Source of the DNA: Alitta virens
Taxonomy: Eukaryota > Annelida > Polychaeta > Phyllodocida > Nereididae
Reading direction: 5' to 3'
Length of the DNA: 64,000 bases
Assembly: GCA_932294295.1 (NCBI GenBank)
Contig: OW028583.1
Span: 2,418,501-2,482,500, forward strand
The translations under genes were made by a program, and so were the position numbers. Each line of letters opens with the position of its first letter. The first letter of the stretch is position 1. The notes under the pieces were generated by a model, which worked only from the letters and a program-made list of their open reading frames with translations, searched no databases and had not been told where the DNA came from. Of this stretch, positions 45,856-56,429 are shown piece by piece.

Positions 45856-46664
45856 CATGGGGTAATTACCCAACGACAACCCTAAAAGTGTTAAAACATG
45901 ATGCTTACACCCTATAGAGTATAATCAAATTCGAAGCAAATCCAATCACCCTAACAGAAGTTATTGCATTTCACCCCATCTTGGGGTATTACCCCATGGC
46001 AACCCTAAAAGTGTTAGAACATGATGCTAATGCCCTATAGAGTAAACAAACCAAATTTGAAGAATATATACTCTAACCATGTTAACATAAATGGAACTCT
46101 TAGGTCTGTTTATAACCAAATATATTCCCATGGTATCATTCTAACACTTACGACTTAAAGTGTCGAGCCTTGACAGAGATAACTTGTCTGTTCGTCTAAC
46201 AGATGAGGTATTACCATCACCCAGCCAGCGTTGTTGTTGGCATTGGCACCTTCTGGTTGTTCTGTTAAAGAAATATTTACACGGGATATGATATTTTGGT
46301 GAAAGTTTAATTACTATGAGTGGAGATATTATTTAGGGTTGCGATCCTAAACTTTTATGGTTGCCATGGGGGATATTACCCCATGATGGGGTTAAATGCT
46401 AAAACTTCTATTTGGGTGATCGGTTCTGCACTAAATTTGGGTTTTGTACTCTGCAGGGCGTTACCATAATATTCTGAAAAGTATATGGTTGCCTTGGGGT
46501 AATTACCCCATGATGTAATTGGCCTAAATACTATTTGAGTGATCAGATCTTCAAATTTGGTTTGTATACTCTGTAGGGTGATATCATTATTGTTGCAACA
46601 CTTTTATGGTTGCCATGGGGTAGTTACCCAGTGATTGGGTAAAATGCTATAACTTTGATTGGAT

Positions 46665-46990
46665 CTTGATATTTGATATTCGTTTGATATTTGTGAGGAG
46701 AAGTTTGTTGGATATTCAATGTTGGATATTCGTTTGATATTCGCAAGAAGTTTGTTGGATATTGGATATTCATTTGATATTCGTTTGGTGAAGTTTGTTG
46801 GATATTCGATATTGGATATTCGTCCAAAAAATCATAACAGCGGAAATAATGACTTTCAAAATATAAGCATATGAAGTAACATATTCAGTATTTATTTACT
46901 ACCAGTTTTTATAGTTGTTTCACTTGTTTTTGATATCCAACGAATATCCAATATCCAACAAACTTCACACTTATTGGATCTTAACTGAAT
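46665..46990. repeat. GGATATTCG/GAAGTTTGTTGGATATTC short tandem repeats with an inverted patch
   Basis: Three or four imperfect units of GTTTGTTGGATATTC occur at 46690-46815. The inverted form (GATATCCAACGAATATCCAA) lies at 46931-46967. The sequence between contains ordinary AT-rich DNA. Confidence 0.8.
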
Positions 46991-48249
46991 TTGGTTTGTA
47001 TGTTGTCTTGGTGTAATTACTCCATTTATAAAGTGGTGAAATACTATACATTTGGACAAAACAGCTACCCTGGACAATGTAAACTAAGTGTCATAAGGCT
47101 ATAGTACATGCTCCCCTACAAGATGCTCACTTCATTAATGCTCCCTGAATCCTTTATAGAAATTTTCACATAAATATAACAATCCTAGGAAATTTCCATA
47201 AACATCTTTGAGCATGCCCATCTGCAGCTGCTCCTGCCACAGGCCAGCCTGGCCACTTTAGGCCAAGTATTTAATGCACTGGGCCCTCCTCTGCAGAGAG
47301 AGAGAGAGAGAGGGAGGCACAGAGAGAGAGCAGAATATCTGCAGAACAGAGAGTTCTGGCTATTTAGTCATGTATTCTTGAGTAACGGCTGATCTCACAT
47401 AGAACATTTCGACATGTAATTCTTTGGACTTTCTGGGGAACACTGTTTAATATGATCATACATTAAAACATTCAACTTTACTTTGGACTCCTTCTTCATT
47501 TAACTGGATCATACTAAGGCTTCAGATCCTGGACCCTCACTGCTAAGCACATAACCACTTCATTAAACACTAGAAGCTTTAGTGCAACATAAGGAACATG
47601 CATGCGTACAACTTACAGCGTTATCACTGCATGTGGTGCCACCATTTTTTTTGTATAATCAATATGAAATTAAGATGTTTTTATGATTTCATATTTGATA
47701 ATGCCAATTTACCAATTCACACCGCCTCCATTATTCTCACAAGCACTTTGTTTAGGCTAGGCTATAGCTTCCCAAGATGTTGAAACTTAGATGGTGATCC
47801 CTTCCTTAGCTGCTGTTCATACAAGGTTTAAAATAAGTACAAATAATTTTTTTCCATTGACTCGTTGCATTCATCATGGCTTAACTAGGCCAGCTTTTTG
47901 TCAAATACATGTGGTACCTATTATCAAATCCGACCCACATTTTAAAATTTTTATTGGAACAGGCACATACCCCAATGTGATAAACAAGAACAGAATGGGT
48001 CACACTTGAGTGAACTAGCTTGTGCTTCTTGGCCTTCTGTCAGTTTGGGGCTAATATTGTCTTTTATGGGCATTAACTATAAAGTAGCAGGTGATGCAGG
48101 CTGGGTGATCTGCTTTTCATATCACACAGAATGATGTTCATATGTTGCTATTTCCAATTAAGGAGCATGCACAGCAACAATTTGCCTCCGATGGTTTAAT
48201 TTTGTGTGGTTATTCATATCCTATCTGATTGGATGCATTGCACAATCAG
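46991..48249. other. Intergenic, nothing coding; GA microsatellite near 47297
   Basis: A (GA)n run with interruptions sits at about 47297-47330. Open frames at 47598-48009 have no recognisable product. Confidence 0.4.
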
Positions 48250-48920
48250 AGAAGGTCTTAAAAAGCACTACCATATTTGGAATATGGTGTCATCGCGTCG
48301 TTGTGAAAGCTGGTGTGTGATTGGCCCGTAGACTGATATTTTCTACCAGAGGACAGCACCTGCAAGCCATTCCATTGGAAAGCCATTTTCTTTCGAAAGG
48401 CAGCGCTACAATCCGGTGCGAAGCACCGGCCTTTCTGATAACCGTTTTGCCGCTCCCCCAGAATCGGGGAGGGAAATGCTTCTGCGCGTCGTCTGCACAC
48501 AAAGTAGTGCGAATACTACGCCTTATTTCTTTCTTCCAAGAAGCCACTCGCTGTGAAACTGGTTCAGACAATTTCTTTTGACTTAAACTCTACTAACGTG
48601 ATGAAATTGAACAACTTTATCGTGGAATTCCACCAACTGCAGAAGGTTATATTTTCGTAAATGGCACTGAACAAGAGTTGTAACGGTGTTGCGATGCCTT
48701 TTCAATGATCTATTTTTTACTGTATCCCTTGAGCTTTGCGTCAGTTCTCAGAAAGACGGACAAGCGCCGTCTTTCGGCAGAAATTGTTGGAAAGCAAGTA
48801 CTTTAGCCAACTTGTATTATAGATGGCAGCAGCATCAAAAACCTCAAATAATTCTGCTTAAGAGGTCAAGGTGTTGCCTTCGCTATGGTCGAGCAACAAT
48901 AAAGACAACTTGACATTGTG
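48250..48920. repeat. Dispersed segment X, copy 1
   Basis: The part from about 48430 to 48740 (CCCCAGAATCGGGG, GCGCGTCGTCTGCACACAAAG, CTTCCAAGAAGCCACTCGCT, CACCAACTGCAGAAGG) matches 53770-54090 closely. It is more GC-rich than its surroundings. Minus-strand frames share EPVSQRVASWKKEIRR between copies, but this follows from DNA identity and I do not claim a gene. Confidence 0.75.
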
Positions 48921-49658
48921 AAGATGAAATTAGAACTACAGGCTGGCTTTGTGGATGTTTTATTCAATAAGTGTTCATTTTTTCTCCGATTTAAACAAAT
49001 TAAGTTTCACATGGCTGAAATTAATTGAGGAATAACAAGAAAACCACAACTTGTCACTGATCTGTGTGCTACGCACCCACCTCGTCTGATCTGCCAAACA
49101 GATCAGTTATGATCTGAGTGACTTGTGCAGTGTTCTATCAGCTTAATATTTGTCACCTTTACATTTTGCATTTCATTTGCTGGTTGAGTGTATTTCTACC
49201 GATATAGCCCCGCCCCTGAATAGTTTTTCCACTTGCGAAAGGTTTTTGTTCATTGCACAGCTGCACGTTATGTCCATATTCACTGTTTAGGCTGTCAATA
49301 TGCTTTTGTGTAGCACAGCACAAAAATGAGATTATTTCGCATTGGTGTTAATGTATTTCCTTTATACATTTATTGTGCGCTGGATTTTGTTTTGGATTAC
49401 CCACTAAGCCGTGAGTGTTATGGCTTAATATGATGATAACAAGTGAAAACTATAAAATGATACAATGTTTATTGAGCAGAGGCTTCATGAAAAAAAAAAG
49501 AACTGAAACTCTATAGCGAACGTGATACATAATATATCATGGGTTACGTGAATGTTTTATATTTTATGAAGGGCTTATCATAGAATACTTCTGGGTTTCT
49601 GCACTAAAACTCAACAATAATGCAATATGTATGCAATTCTCTCTGAAACAGGAAACCA
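48921..49658. other. Intergenic, nothing identified
   Basis: AT-rich sequence without recognised genes or repeat boundaries. Confidence 0.4.
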
Positions 49659-49922
49659 ACAATCTCTGGTGGTAAGATGCTCGCCTGCTCCTCTGAAAGA
49701 CCCGGGTTCAATCCCAGTTCCGGGCACCTTTCGTGAGCAACATCTCAGCTGGGATGAGACGTTAAATTGGCGGTCCCTTGTACTCAGTGTCTATGCTGAG
49801 GCAAGTAAAGATCCCACAAATGGGGTAAATGTTTAACATGGGTGGACTCCTCCCCTCTCTCACCTCATCAATCAACCCTCGATAGTGGCAAGAACTTGCG
49901 TTAGAGGGCTGCACTTTCCATT

Positions 49923-49966
<44 letters not shown>

Positions 49967-49968
49967 CC
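49659..49968 (+). mobile_element. tRNA-derived SINE, family S1, near full length
   Basis: The head contains an A-box-like TGGTGGTAAGATGCTCG and B box GGGTTCAATCCC. The body carries GAGACGTTAAATTGGCGGTC, CTTGTACTCAGTGTCTATGC and ATCAATCAACCCTCGATAG. The element ends in a (ATCT)n tail at about 49921-49966. Partial copies are at 14655, 19806, 58690 and 60150-60597. Confidence 0.88.
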
Positions 49969-50099
49969 TAATTTCATCCCACAGCTCCTATCCCACATAT
50001 GGACAAATGAAAAAGGTCAAGGGTAATAGCTGACACCCAATCTGTTCTTGCTGCTCACCTCCATCAAGAAAAGCCCTTAAAAGTCCTGGGCTTCCTCGT

Positions 50100-50172
50100 G
50101 GCAAGGATGGTACAGGTGTTTTCCACACACACACCATCACCATCACACACACCCACACACACACACACAGGG
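50100..50172. repeat. (CA)n-rich microsatellite
   Basis: CACACACACACC with ATCACCATCACACACA lies directly beside the S2 SINE and may derive from its tail. Confidence 0.8.
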
Positions 50173-50361
50173 AGGTGGTGGTGGTGGATTAGGGCTTTAC
50201 GTCCTGTATTTCTGCACCTGATGGGCTAATTAGGACAGGCAGGGACCATGGCAATGAGATGATGAATAAAACTGCCATCCAACATAGGCTTGACCGGGAA
50301 TTGAGCCCGGAACCCAGTGGTTGGAAGCCCAGCGTGCTACCACTGAGCTAGGCCCCCATCC
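50173..50361 (-). mobile_element. tRNA-derived SINE, family S2, inverted copy
   Basis: Contains GGCTTTACGTCCTGTATTTC, CTAATTAGGACAGGCAG and, at its tRNA-like head, GAATTGAGCCCGGAACCC and TACCACTGAGCTAGGCCCC. These are the reverse complement of the element at 38527-38720. A long minus-strand open frame over this area is only the SINE read through. Confidence 0.85.
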
Positions 50362-51663
50362 CTCACACACACACAGGGTATCCATCACCCAATCTATACT
50401 ACTTAAGTCTCTGGATAAACCCTTAAAAGTCCAGGGCCTCCTCGCGACAAGGGTGGTAACACTGTGGGTAAGGACCTCTAACCCCTTGCAGTGGTGACCA
50501 CTGGGTACCCACCTACCCCAGTGGCCAACACAGAAAATCCCCCCACCCACATCGAGAGGAGGTTTTGTTGGTAAGTTGTAGGAACTAAACATTTCTACAA
50601 GTACACACTCGAAAGGCACCATGTGGTCATCACCATCCTTTTTGCCTGTCCAACCCAATGCGTCATTTGAGGAAGAAACTGTAATCAATCAGAACTTAGT
50701 GACTATAGATTATTCATGGTGCAGCTGTACGTTTGATGCACTCATCGATAATCAATCTCTTTGAGTGGTTGAAAAAATAAAACGGATTGCACTTAATCAG
50801 TCAGTCAAAGGGGGAATTGGTTGGAGTCAAGCTTATTTACTGCATAATTACAGACAGCAATGTACCCAGCCTTGTAAGTCAGCAGAATTGAAAAGTGACT
50901 GAGTAGGAAAGTTTCTGATTTTCAATGTATGACATCTTAACTGGTGAAATAATAAATTAGCATAATTATTTACACTGATTTGGCAGAGCCAGGTAGGTAG
51001 AACATTGTGTGTCGTCACCTCACAGCCCAGTGACCTAATTATGTACATGTTTTGCTCGTTTACTCATCTAAAGTAAATTAATCAAGTTTCTCTATAGTCT
51101 GGCTTTTGGTATTAAAGGTCTAACAATGAAATTACAGAATAATTAGATGTTCATGTACTGAGTTTATGCAATTCTTGTAGCAGTTAATTCAGAAAAATTG
51201 CCTAAACTAAAAATATGAACCCATTTCTCTTGTATTTTGAAAGTTTCTTAAGTCTAAACTCAGCCTATCAGCTACATAGTTTAACCAATCATTTTGTTTA
51301 ACTAGGTAAGCTAGCAAATAATGTTCATGATTAGGTCGCTTGGCTTATAGGCGACGACACACAGTGATAACTACAGCCAATGTGCATTGTGCAGCACTCT
51401 ATGTAACAGTTGGCCACTGTGAGGCTAAATGTCTTCACTCCCAAGCGTTTACCAGGCTTGCCATGTGCAGGCTCAGGACTATCATGGGCATGAATATAAT
51501 AACTTTTTTTAATTGAATAAGAAATGAAACCAATACTTGTCTTTCTACATATAAAGTTGACAAAAGCTATTTTTCAAAACATAGATAATGTATAAACTGG
51601 GTGTGAGTGGTGAAGACCTCAAACCCCAGTGGTCAAAACAGGACTCTTCGAATGCACACAGTA
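50362..51663. other. Intergenic, nothing identified
   Basis: Includes a segment near 50375-50540 with CTTAAAAGTCC(A/T)GGGC(C/T)TCCTCG also present near 50065-50110, so a short duplicated repeat fragment. No gene was supported. Confidence 0.4.
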
Positions 51664-51982
51664 GTTATTCAGGGTTTAGTGCAGTATAGCCCAAATCTAT
51701 GCCCATATTTGGCGTCCATTAAAAATAAATTTTTATCAAATATACAAGTTTGAAGTTCTAGCATAATAAAATTACCTTTGGTGTAGAATAGCGTGGGTTT
51801 GGGCGCGGTAGCAAAAATAAACTCTGTCTTTACTGTGAATAAGAAAACCGCCATCATAACTAAATTAGTTTGTGACGTCATAAATTGATTTCAAGCACTT
51901 TTACGTCATAGGCCTGGCAAAGAGGCTCATTAGATATGGTCATAAATCTGGGTCCGCTATACTGCACTTTTTCCGTTATTCC
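51664..51982. mobile_element. MITE-B copy with 8-bp flanks
   Basis: The element at 51672-51974 (303 bp) lies between GTTATTCA and GTTATTCC (7 of 8 alike). The left end reads GGGTTTAGTGCAGTATAGCC and the right end GGGTCCGCTATACTGCAC then TTTTTCC. A few bases of the left inverted repeat are missing. Confidence 0.88.
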
Positions 51983-52089
51983 TTTATATTAACCCCACAC
52001 CTAGCTCAGGCTTGAATGACCTTATATGAATAAAAAAGCACCGTGATTAAGTGTGATGACGCTTGTCTGTTGTGTGCATGTTACTTGTT

Positions 52090-52925
52090 GTACATTGTCC
52101 AGGGTCATTGCTCTTTCAGGGTATGTGGTGTTATTACCACCAAGTTAACATACAAAGTGAATTCATAACATTTACCCCATCGTGGGTACCCAAAGACAAC
52201 CATACAAGTATTACAACATGATCGTAACACCCTGCAGAGTGTACAAACCAAATTTGAAGACCCAATCTTCCAAATGGAAGTTATAGCATTTTACCCTATA
52301 AAGGGCTAATTACCTCATATTAACCATAAAAGTGTTACAATATGAAGGTACCACCCAGTAGAGTATGCATACCAAATTTGGTGAAGATCCGATCACCCAA
52401 ATACAAGTCATCACAATTTACCCCTCATGGGGTAATTACTCCATGGTAACAATACACCTGACACAACATGATGCTCACTCCCTGTACAGTATGAAAACGA
52501 AATTTCAAGCAAATCCAATTATCCAAACAGACGTTATTGCATTTCATCCCATCATGGGGTAATTACTGCAGGGCAACCCTAAAATTGTAAGAACATGATG
52601 CTAACAAACCATAAAGTATACAAGCCATATTCGAAGCAAATCTATCACCCAAACAGAAGTTATAGCATTTTACCTCAGTATAGGGTAATTACCCCACCTC
52701 AACCAAAAAAGTAGTGTTGACACCCTTTAGAGTATACAAATCAAATTCAAAGCAAATCCTATCAGTGCGATTACCCAAACGGAGGTTATAGCATTTTACC
52801 ATCATGGGGTAATTACCCAAAGACAACCAGATAAGTTTCAGAACCCCTACCTTGAATAAACCCCATGCACAGTGTTCTTCACTCATGGAAGTAACCATGA
52901 TTCCATCGAAATATACCCCCAGCAT
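52090..52925. repeat. 125-bp repeat family block 2
   Basis: Units with CATGGGGTAATTAC recur near 52428, 52553 and 52803. CAAACAGA(A/C)GTTAT and GTATACAAACCAAATT-type words recur in the same order as in the 45.1-46.6-kb block. The left edge (TGTCCAGGGTCATTGCTCTTT) also matches text near 45006, so the two blocks share a common start. Confidence 0.88.
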
Positions 52926-53089
52926 GAGTATTTCTTCCATTGAAGATTGCCCCATGGGACAATGTATATGACGTCTTCAAACAATACTTATCTGCTATGA
53001 TCTCAGTGATCTCCGGTACCTTTCCTCCCTAATATTTGTAGACAGTCATATCCACTTAATGGACTTAGAACGTCAAAAGTTGTTCGCTA

Positions 53090-53200
53090 CACATCAATTT
53101 GGTATAACCAGACTTCCTTTATAAGCATGTTTGTTATGAACAGATCAATTTGTTATAACCAGACTTCCTTTATAAGCGTGGTTGTTATAAACAAGTCTGA
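53090..53200. repeat. 54-bp two-copy tandem duplication
   Basis: TCAATTTG(G/T)TATAACCAGAC and CTTCCTTTATAAGC occur twice in a row. Confidence 0.85.
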
Positions 53201-53599
53201 CTGTTAATTAATTCAAACTATTGGCATCATGAAGGAATAGAATCTGGAAAAAATTCCATCCGTTTGATACCAATACATCTTACTGTTTAAGTGGAGGACA
53301 CAAATTACATTTCAAGGTCATTGTTTAAAGATTCATTTAATAGAATACAATATTACACTGCTGAGTCCATAAAAATTGGTATCACTAAAACTTCTGTAAC
53401 ACAAAATATAAAAGTAGCATGCAATGCATGCAGAGGCCTCATCTTGGAAAAATCTGTTTATTGTGCGATTGTAATAAGATGAAGAGTACTACACGACAAT
53501 ATCAAAGTTGTATGACACTTCTGACACAATACATGGCGATGATCGGACGGTCCACAATCCAAATTGAACCTGGCCTGCTTGACTCGATAAGCAGGATGA

Positions 53600-54670
53600 C
53601 ATTGTAGCATCGTTTTGACCCTAATCCACCAGGGGGCTACGCATTGTATCATAGCGACCCCTGGCGTAGTTGCATCGTACCACAATTTTGGCGAGCCCTC
53701 GCGCATGTCAACTATATGCAGCGAGTTGAGTTGTACCGAAGGGCAGCATGTCTCATAACCGATTTGCCGTCCCCCAGAATCGGGGGGGGGAAATACTTCC
53801 GCGCGTCATCTGCACACAAAGTAGTGTGATTACTACGCCTTATTTCTTTCTTCCAAGAAGCCACTCGCTGTGAAACTGGTTCAGATGATTTGTTTTGACT
53901 TAAACTCAACTAACGTCATGAAATTGAACAACTTAACCGTGGAATTCCACCAACTGCAGAAGGTACTATTTTCGTAAAAGGCACTGAACAAGCGTTGTAA
54001 CGGCATTGCGACGCGTTGTAACGGCGTTGCGACGCTTATTCATTGATCCATTTTTTTCCTTTATCCCTTGATGCTTTGCCTCAGTTCTCAGTAGTAACCT
54101 GATGCATAGTAAAGTGAAGTGCAGCATGGCTTGGCCACACATCTGGTGAGGATTTCTTTGCAAAAATGAGGCTGTTTGCTTAATTTGTAATCCAATATGG
54201 CGCAAGAGTTTGACAACGCCCTGGCGTGAACACCAACCACGCTGAGGCAAAACGGGGAGGCCATCCTCTGTCATACTGGCTACGGATCTGGATTTTTCAA
54301 AAAGTTTTTCTCATAAGGAAAAGTTCTTGGAAAGAACTTGTTTAATAAACAGTAACTATGGCCATTTTCCCAAACTATACTTTAACAACTTCATCATGCG
54401 TTGAAAGATAACCTCTCACTAAGAAAACTGGATGGTCGAAGAGAAGTGGTTGCAACACCTTCGCTCTGTTCAGCAGGCGAATCTTTTGGTGAATCGCCAC
54501 ATCTGATTGGCTGAGCTGCCTTTAAATTAATTGTTTTTTGATTCCATGCCTTGACCACTTTCATAGTTGTTTACAAGTCATTATACAAAACAAGAACATT
54601 TTCGAACATAGAGCGGAAATGGTCGAAGCACGGATGCGATTTCAGGGTAGGGTTTTCCTAGTGCGTCTTT
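53600..54670. repeat. Composite dispersed repeat: segments X and Y side by side
   Basis: Positions 53770-54090 match segment X at 48.4-48.7 kb, and 54420-54665 match segment Y at 45.6 kb. This copy alone holds both, suggesting the larger parent element. A short internal duplication of GTTGTAACGGC(A/G)TTGCGACGC lies at 53992-54036. Ends and target duplications could not be fixed. Confidence 0.65.
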
Positions 54671-55616
54671 GAAATGAAAAAAAACTCAAAATCGGTGTCT
54701 TCAGTTTATCATGCATAAGGAATGGTCAATAGAAAAAAAACACAAAGTCCATATAAATCTTCAGTATGTGCCAATTACACATAAGATGATCTACATGCAC
54801 AAAAGAATCATGTTGACAACTTGACATTCATAAAATTGAGTTTCATTCACCCTTTCGTCAATACAAAAGCAAGGTCGCGGAAAAGTGAAAAGTCATTATA
54901 AAACCTGGTTGAGGATATTTACATACAGTATTTTCAGTATCACAGGGCAACTTGTTATATTAACAAGTCTTGAACATTGTTCATAAATTGATATTCATAT
55001 CTCATATTTACATTTTGGTGGTGGGAGAAGTACAAGTAGAGCTGCACAATGATTATCAATAATAATTACATTGGAAATGTGGGACATAATTGATTGTTTA
55101 CACTTACATGGATTTATTAATATAGTGTATCCATTGCCTCATAAGTCAAGTGAGCATAACATTTAAAAGGCTCTCATTGGTGGATGGAATTAAATCAACC
55201 AATGGGAGAAGAGAAATGTGTGATGTCATGAAAAAGGTCAGCATTTCAACCAATCAGGGTTTAGCAGTCACTGACCAGCACGTTATGACTGTAATTTAAA
55301 TTTAAAATAATGCGAAGAAGACAACTCATTGGTAAACACAAATTAGACATTTTGGAATACGAAAACAGAATTTCAGCGCTACAATCATATTTTTAACAAT
55401 AACTTACTATTTTGTTGTTGTCAGATATGGCGAAGTATGTCGCGCTTTGTCGCGTGAACGTTAGGGAAAATAATATTGTGATAATCCTGGGTAATATGGA
55501 ATATCAAAGAACTTTGCAAACACATTGCAAGATTGTGAAAGATGCTAAGACAGCTGTGGCAATTATTTGACACTATTATTGACACAACAACATTGGAAGA
55601 ACAAGAACACCGATGG
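54671..55616. other. 3' flank of the 55.6-kb membrane-protein gene, nothing else identified
   Basis: AT-rich sequence with no second gene or clear polyadenylation site chosen. Confidence 0.4.
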
Positions 55617-56141
55617 TTAGGATGGGCGATGATCATCCAGTCCTCTATTCCCCGTGAACGGATGGTAAAAGACGTGCGTTTGGTATTCCTTTCGATCGTC
55701 ACCATCAGCATTCAATCCGTCTCTTCTAACTCTTTTGTCGCGTCCGATGTCTCTTTTTCTTAATTCACTCAACACTGTTTCTTTGTAATGCAACAGTGCA
55801 TTTATAACCATTAGAATCAAACAAGCTCCTATCAAACAACCCGTGATGAGAAACCACTTTTCCATGTCAGTTAGTCCTCCTTTACCTTCAGAGGGCGCTG
55901 TAGTCTGTTCTATTCCTATAGATGACGTCATACTATCTTCTGTCGTCAGTATATCTTTCAAAGCGTCTAAAATTTTGCTATTCGTAGCAGTTTCTTTTAA
56001 AGTAGTGTCCAATATTTCTGAAGGTTCTCCTACAGTTGAATCGTTGAGATCATCCGCCTGAGTGACGTCATACAGAGATGAGGTATTCCCTGCCTTTGTG
56101 ATGTCATCAGCTTCTGTGATATGACTAGAGGATGTCGTCAT
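55617..56141 (-). CDS. Single-pass membrane protein with acidic Ser/Thr-rich ectodomain, family unknown
   Basis: The 174-aa product starts at an ATG with A at -3. An in-frame TAA lies 12 codons upstream with no acceptor between, so this is the likely start. Residues 1-90 are rich in Ser, Thr, Asp and Glu with two N-glycosylation sequons (N19, N33). TDMEKWF at 91-97 leads into a hydrophobic helix at about 96-117. The tail is strongly basic (LRKRDIGRDKRVRR) and ends with a Tyr/His-containing segment. There is no signal peptide, so N-out insertion by the helix itself would be needed; the positive-inside rule supports this. The juxtamembrane and helix resemble the 37,022 ORF. I know no family for it. 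A 35-bp minisatellite begins about 300 bp upstream. The length without stops and the sensible topology make chance less likely. Confidence 0.55.
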   Translation of the reverse strand: MTTSSSHITEADDITKAGNTSSLYDVTQADDLNDSTVGEPSEILDTTLKETATNSKILDALKDILTTEDSMTSSIGIEQTTAPSEGKGGLTDMEKWFLITGCLIGACLILMVINALLHYKETVLSELRKRDIGRDKRVRRDGLNADGDDRKEYQTHVFYHPFTGNRGLDDHRPS

Positions 56142-56429
56142 AATTGCGAATCCATATAAGGATATAAATTGATTTTACTGCCCAGTGGTCATTTTGTTGG
56201 TCTTTGGTCTAGCCCTTCATCCCTTGACCTGAAATGAAAACAAAATAAATAAATGAAGTTGGAACTGTAATTTTGAATACAATGGGCATCTTCTTAGCCA
56301 TCCGTAAGAGGTGCCAAACCATTACAATATTGATGATGTAATCATATAATCAGGTTATTAGGTGCAGCTAATGACATCATATTATATCAGTTTATATATG
56401 AGTTTATGACATCCTCAAACAATGCTTGG

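Larger units (their letters stand above)
45100..46640. repeat. 125-bp repeat family block 1 (GGGGTAATTACC repeat), partly inverted
   Basis: Units share CATGGGGTAATTACC, AACCCTAAAAGTGTTA, ACATGATGCTAACACCCT, GAGTATACAAACCAAATTC and ATCACCCAAACAGAAGTTAT, at roughly 125-bp spacing. From about 46330 the same words appear reverse-complemented (GGTTGCCATGGGG, TTTGGTTTGTATACTCTG). A MITE-C copy and a 240-bp segment (45616-45855) interrupt it. Confidence 0.88.

Noticed and set aside
48258..48581. Overlapping frames on both strands with paired Cys (RCFAPDC), considered as a zinc-finger or THAP-type domain
   Set aside because: The spacing does not fit a THAP C2CH pattern, and the same DNA recurs at 53.7 kb as a dispersed repeat with different frames open.
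50230..50688. 152-codon minus-strand open frame
   Set aside because: Most of it is the inverted S2 SINE and neighbouring repeat read through; the GSIPGQA-like piece is a typical translation of a tRNA B-box region, not a gene.
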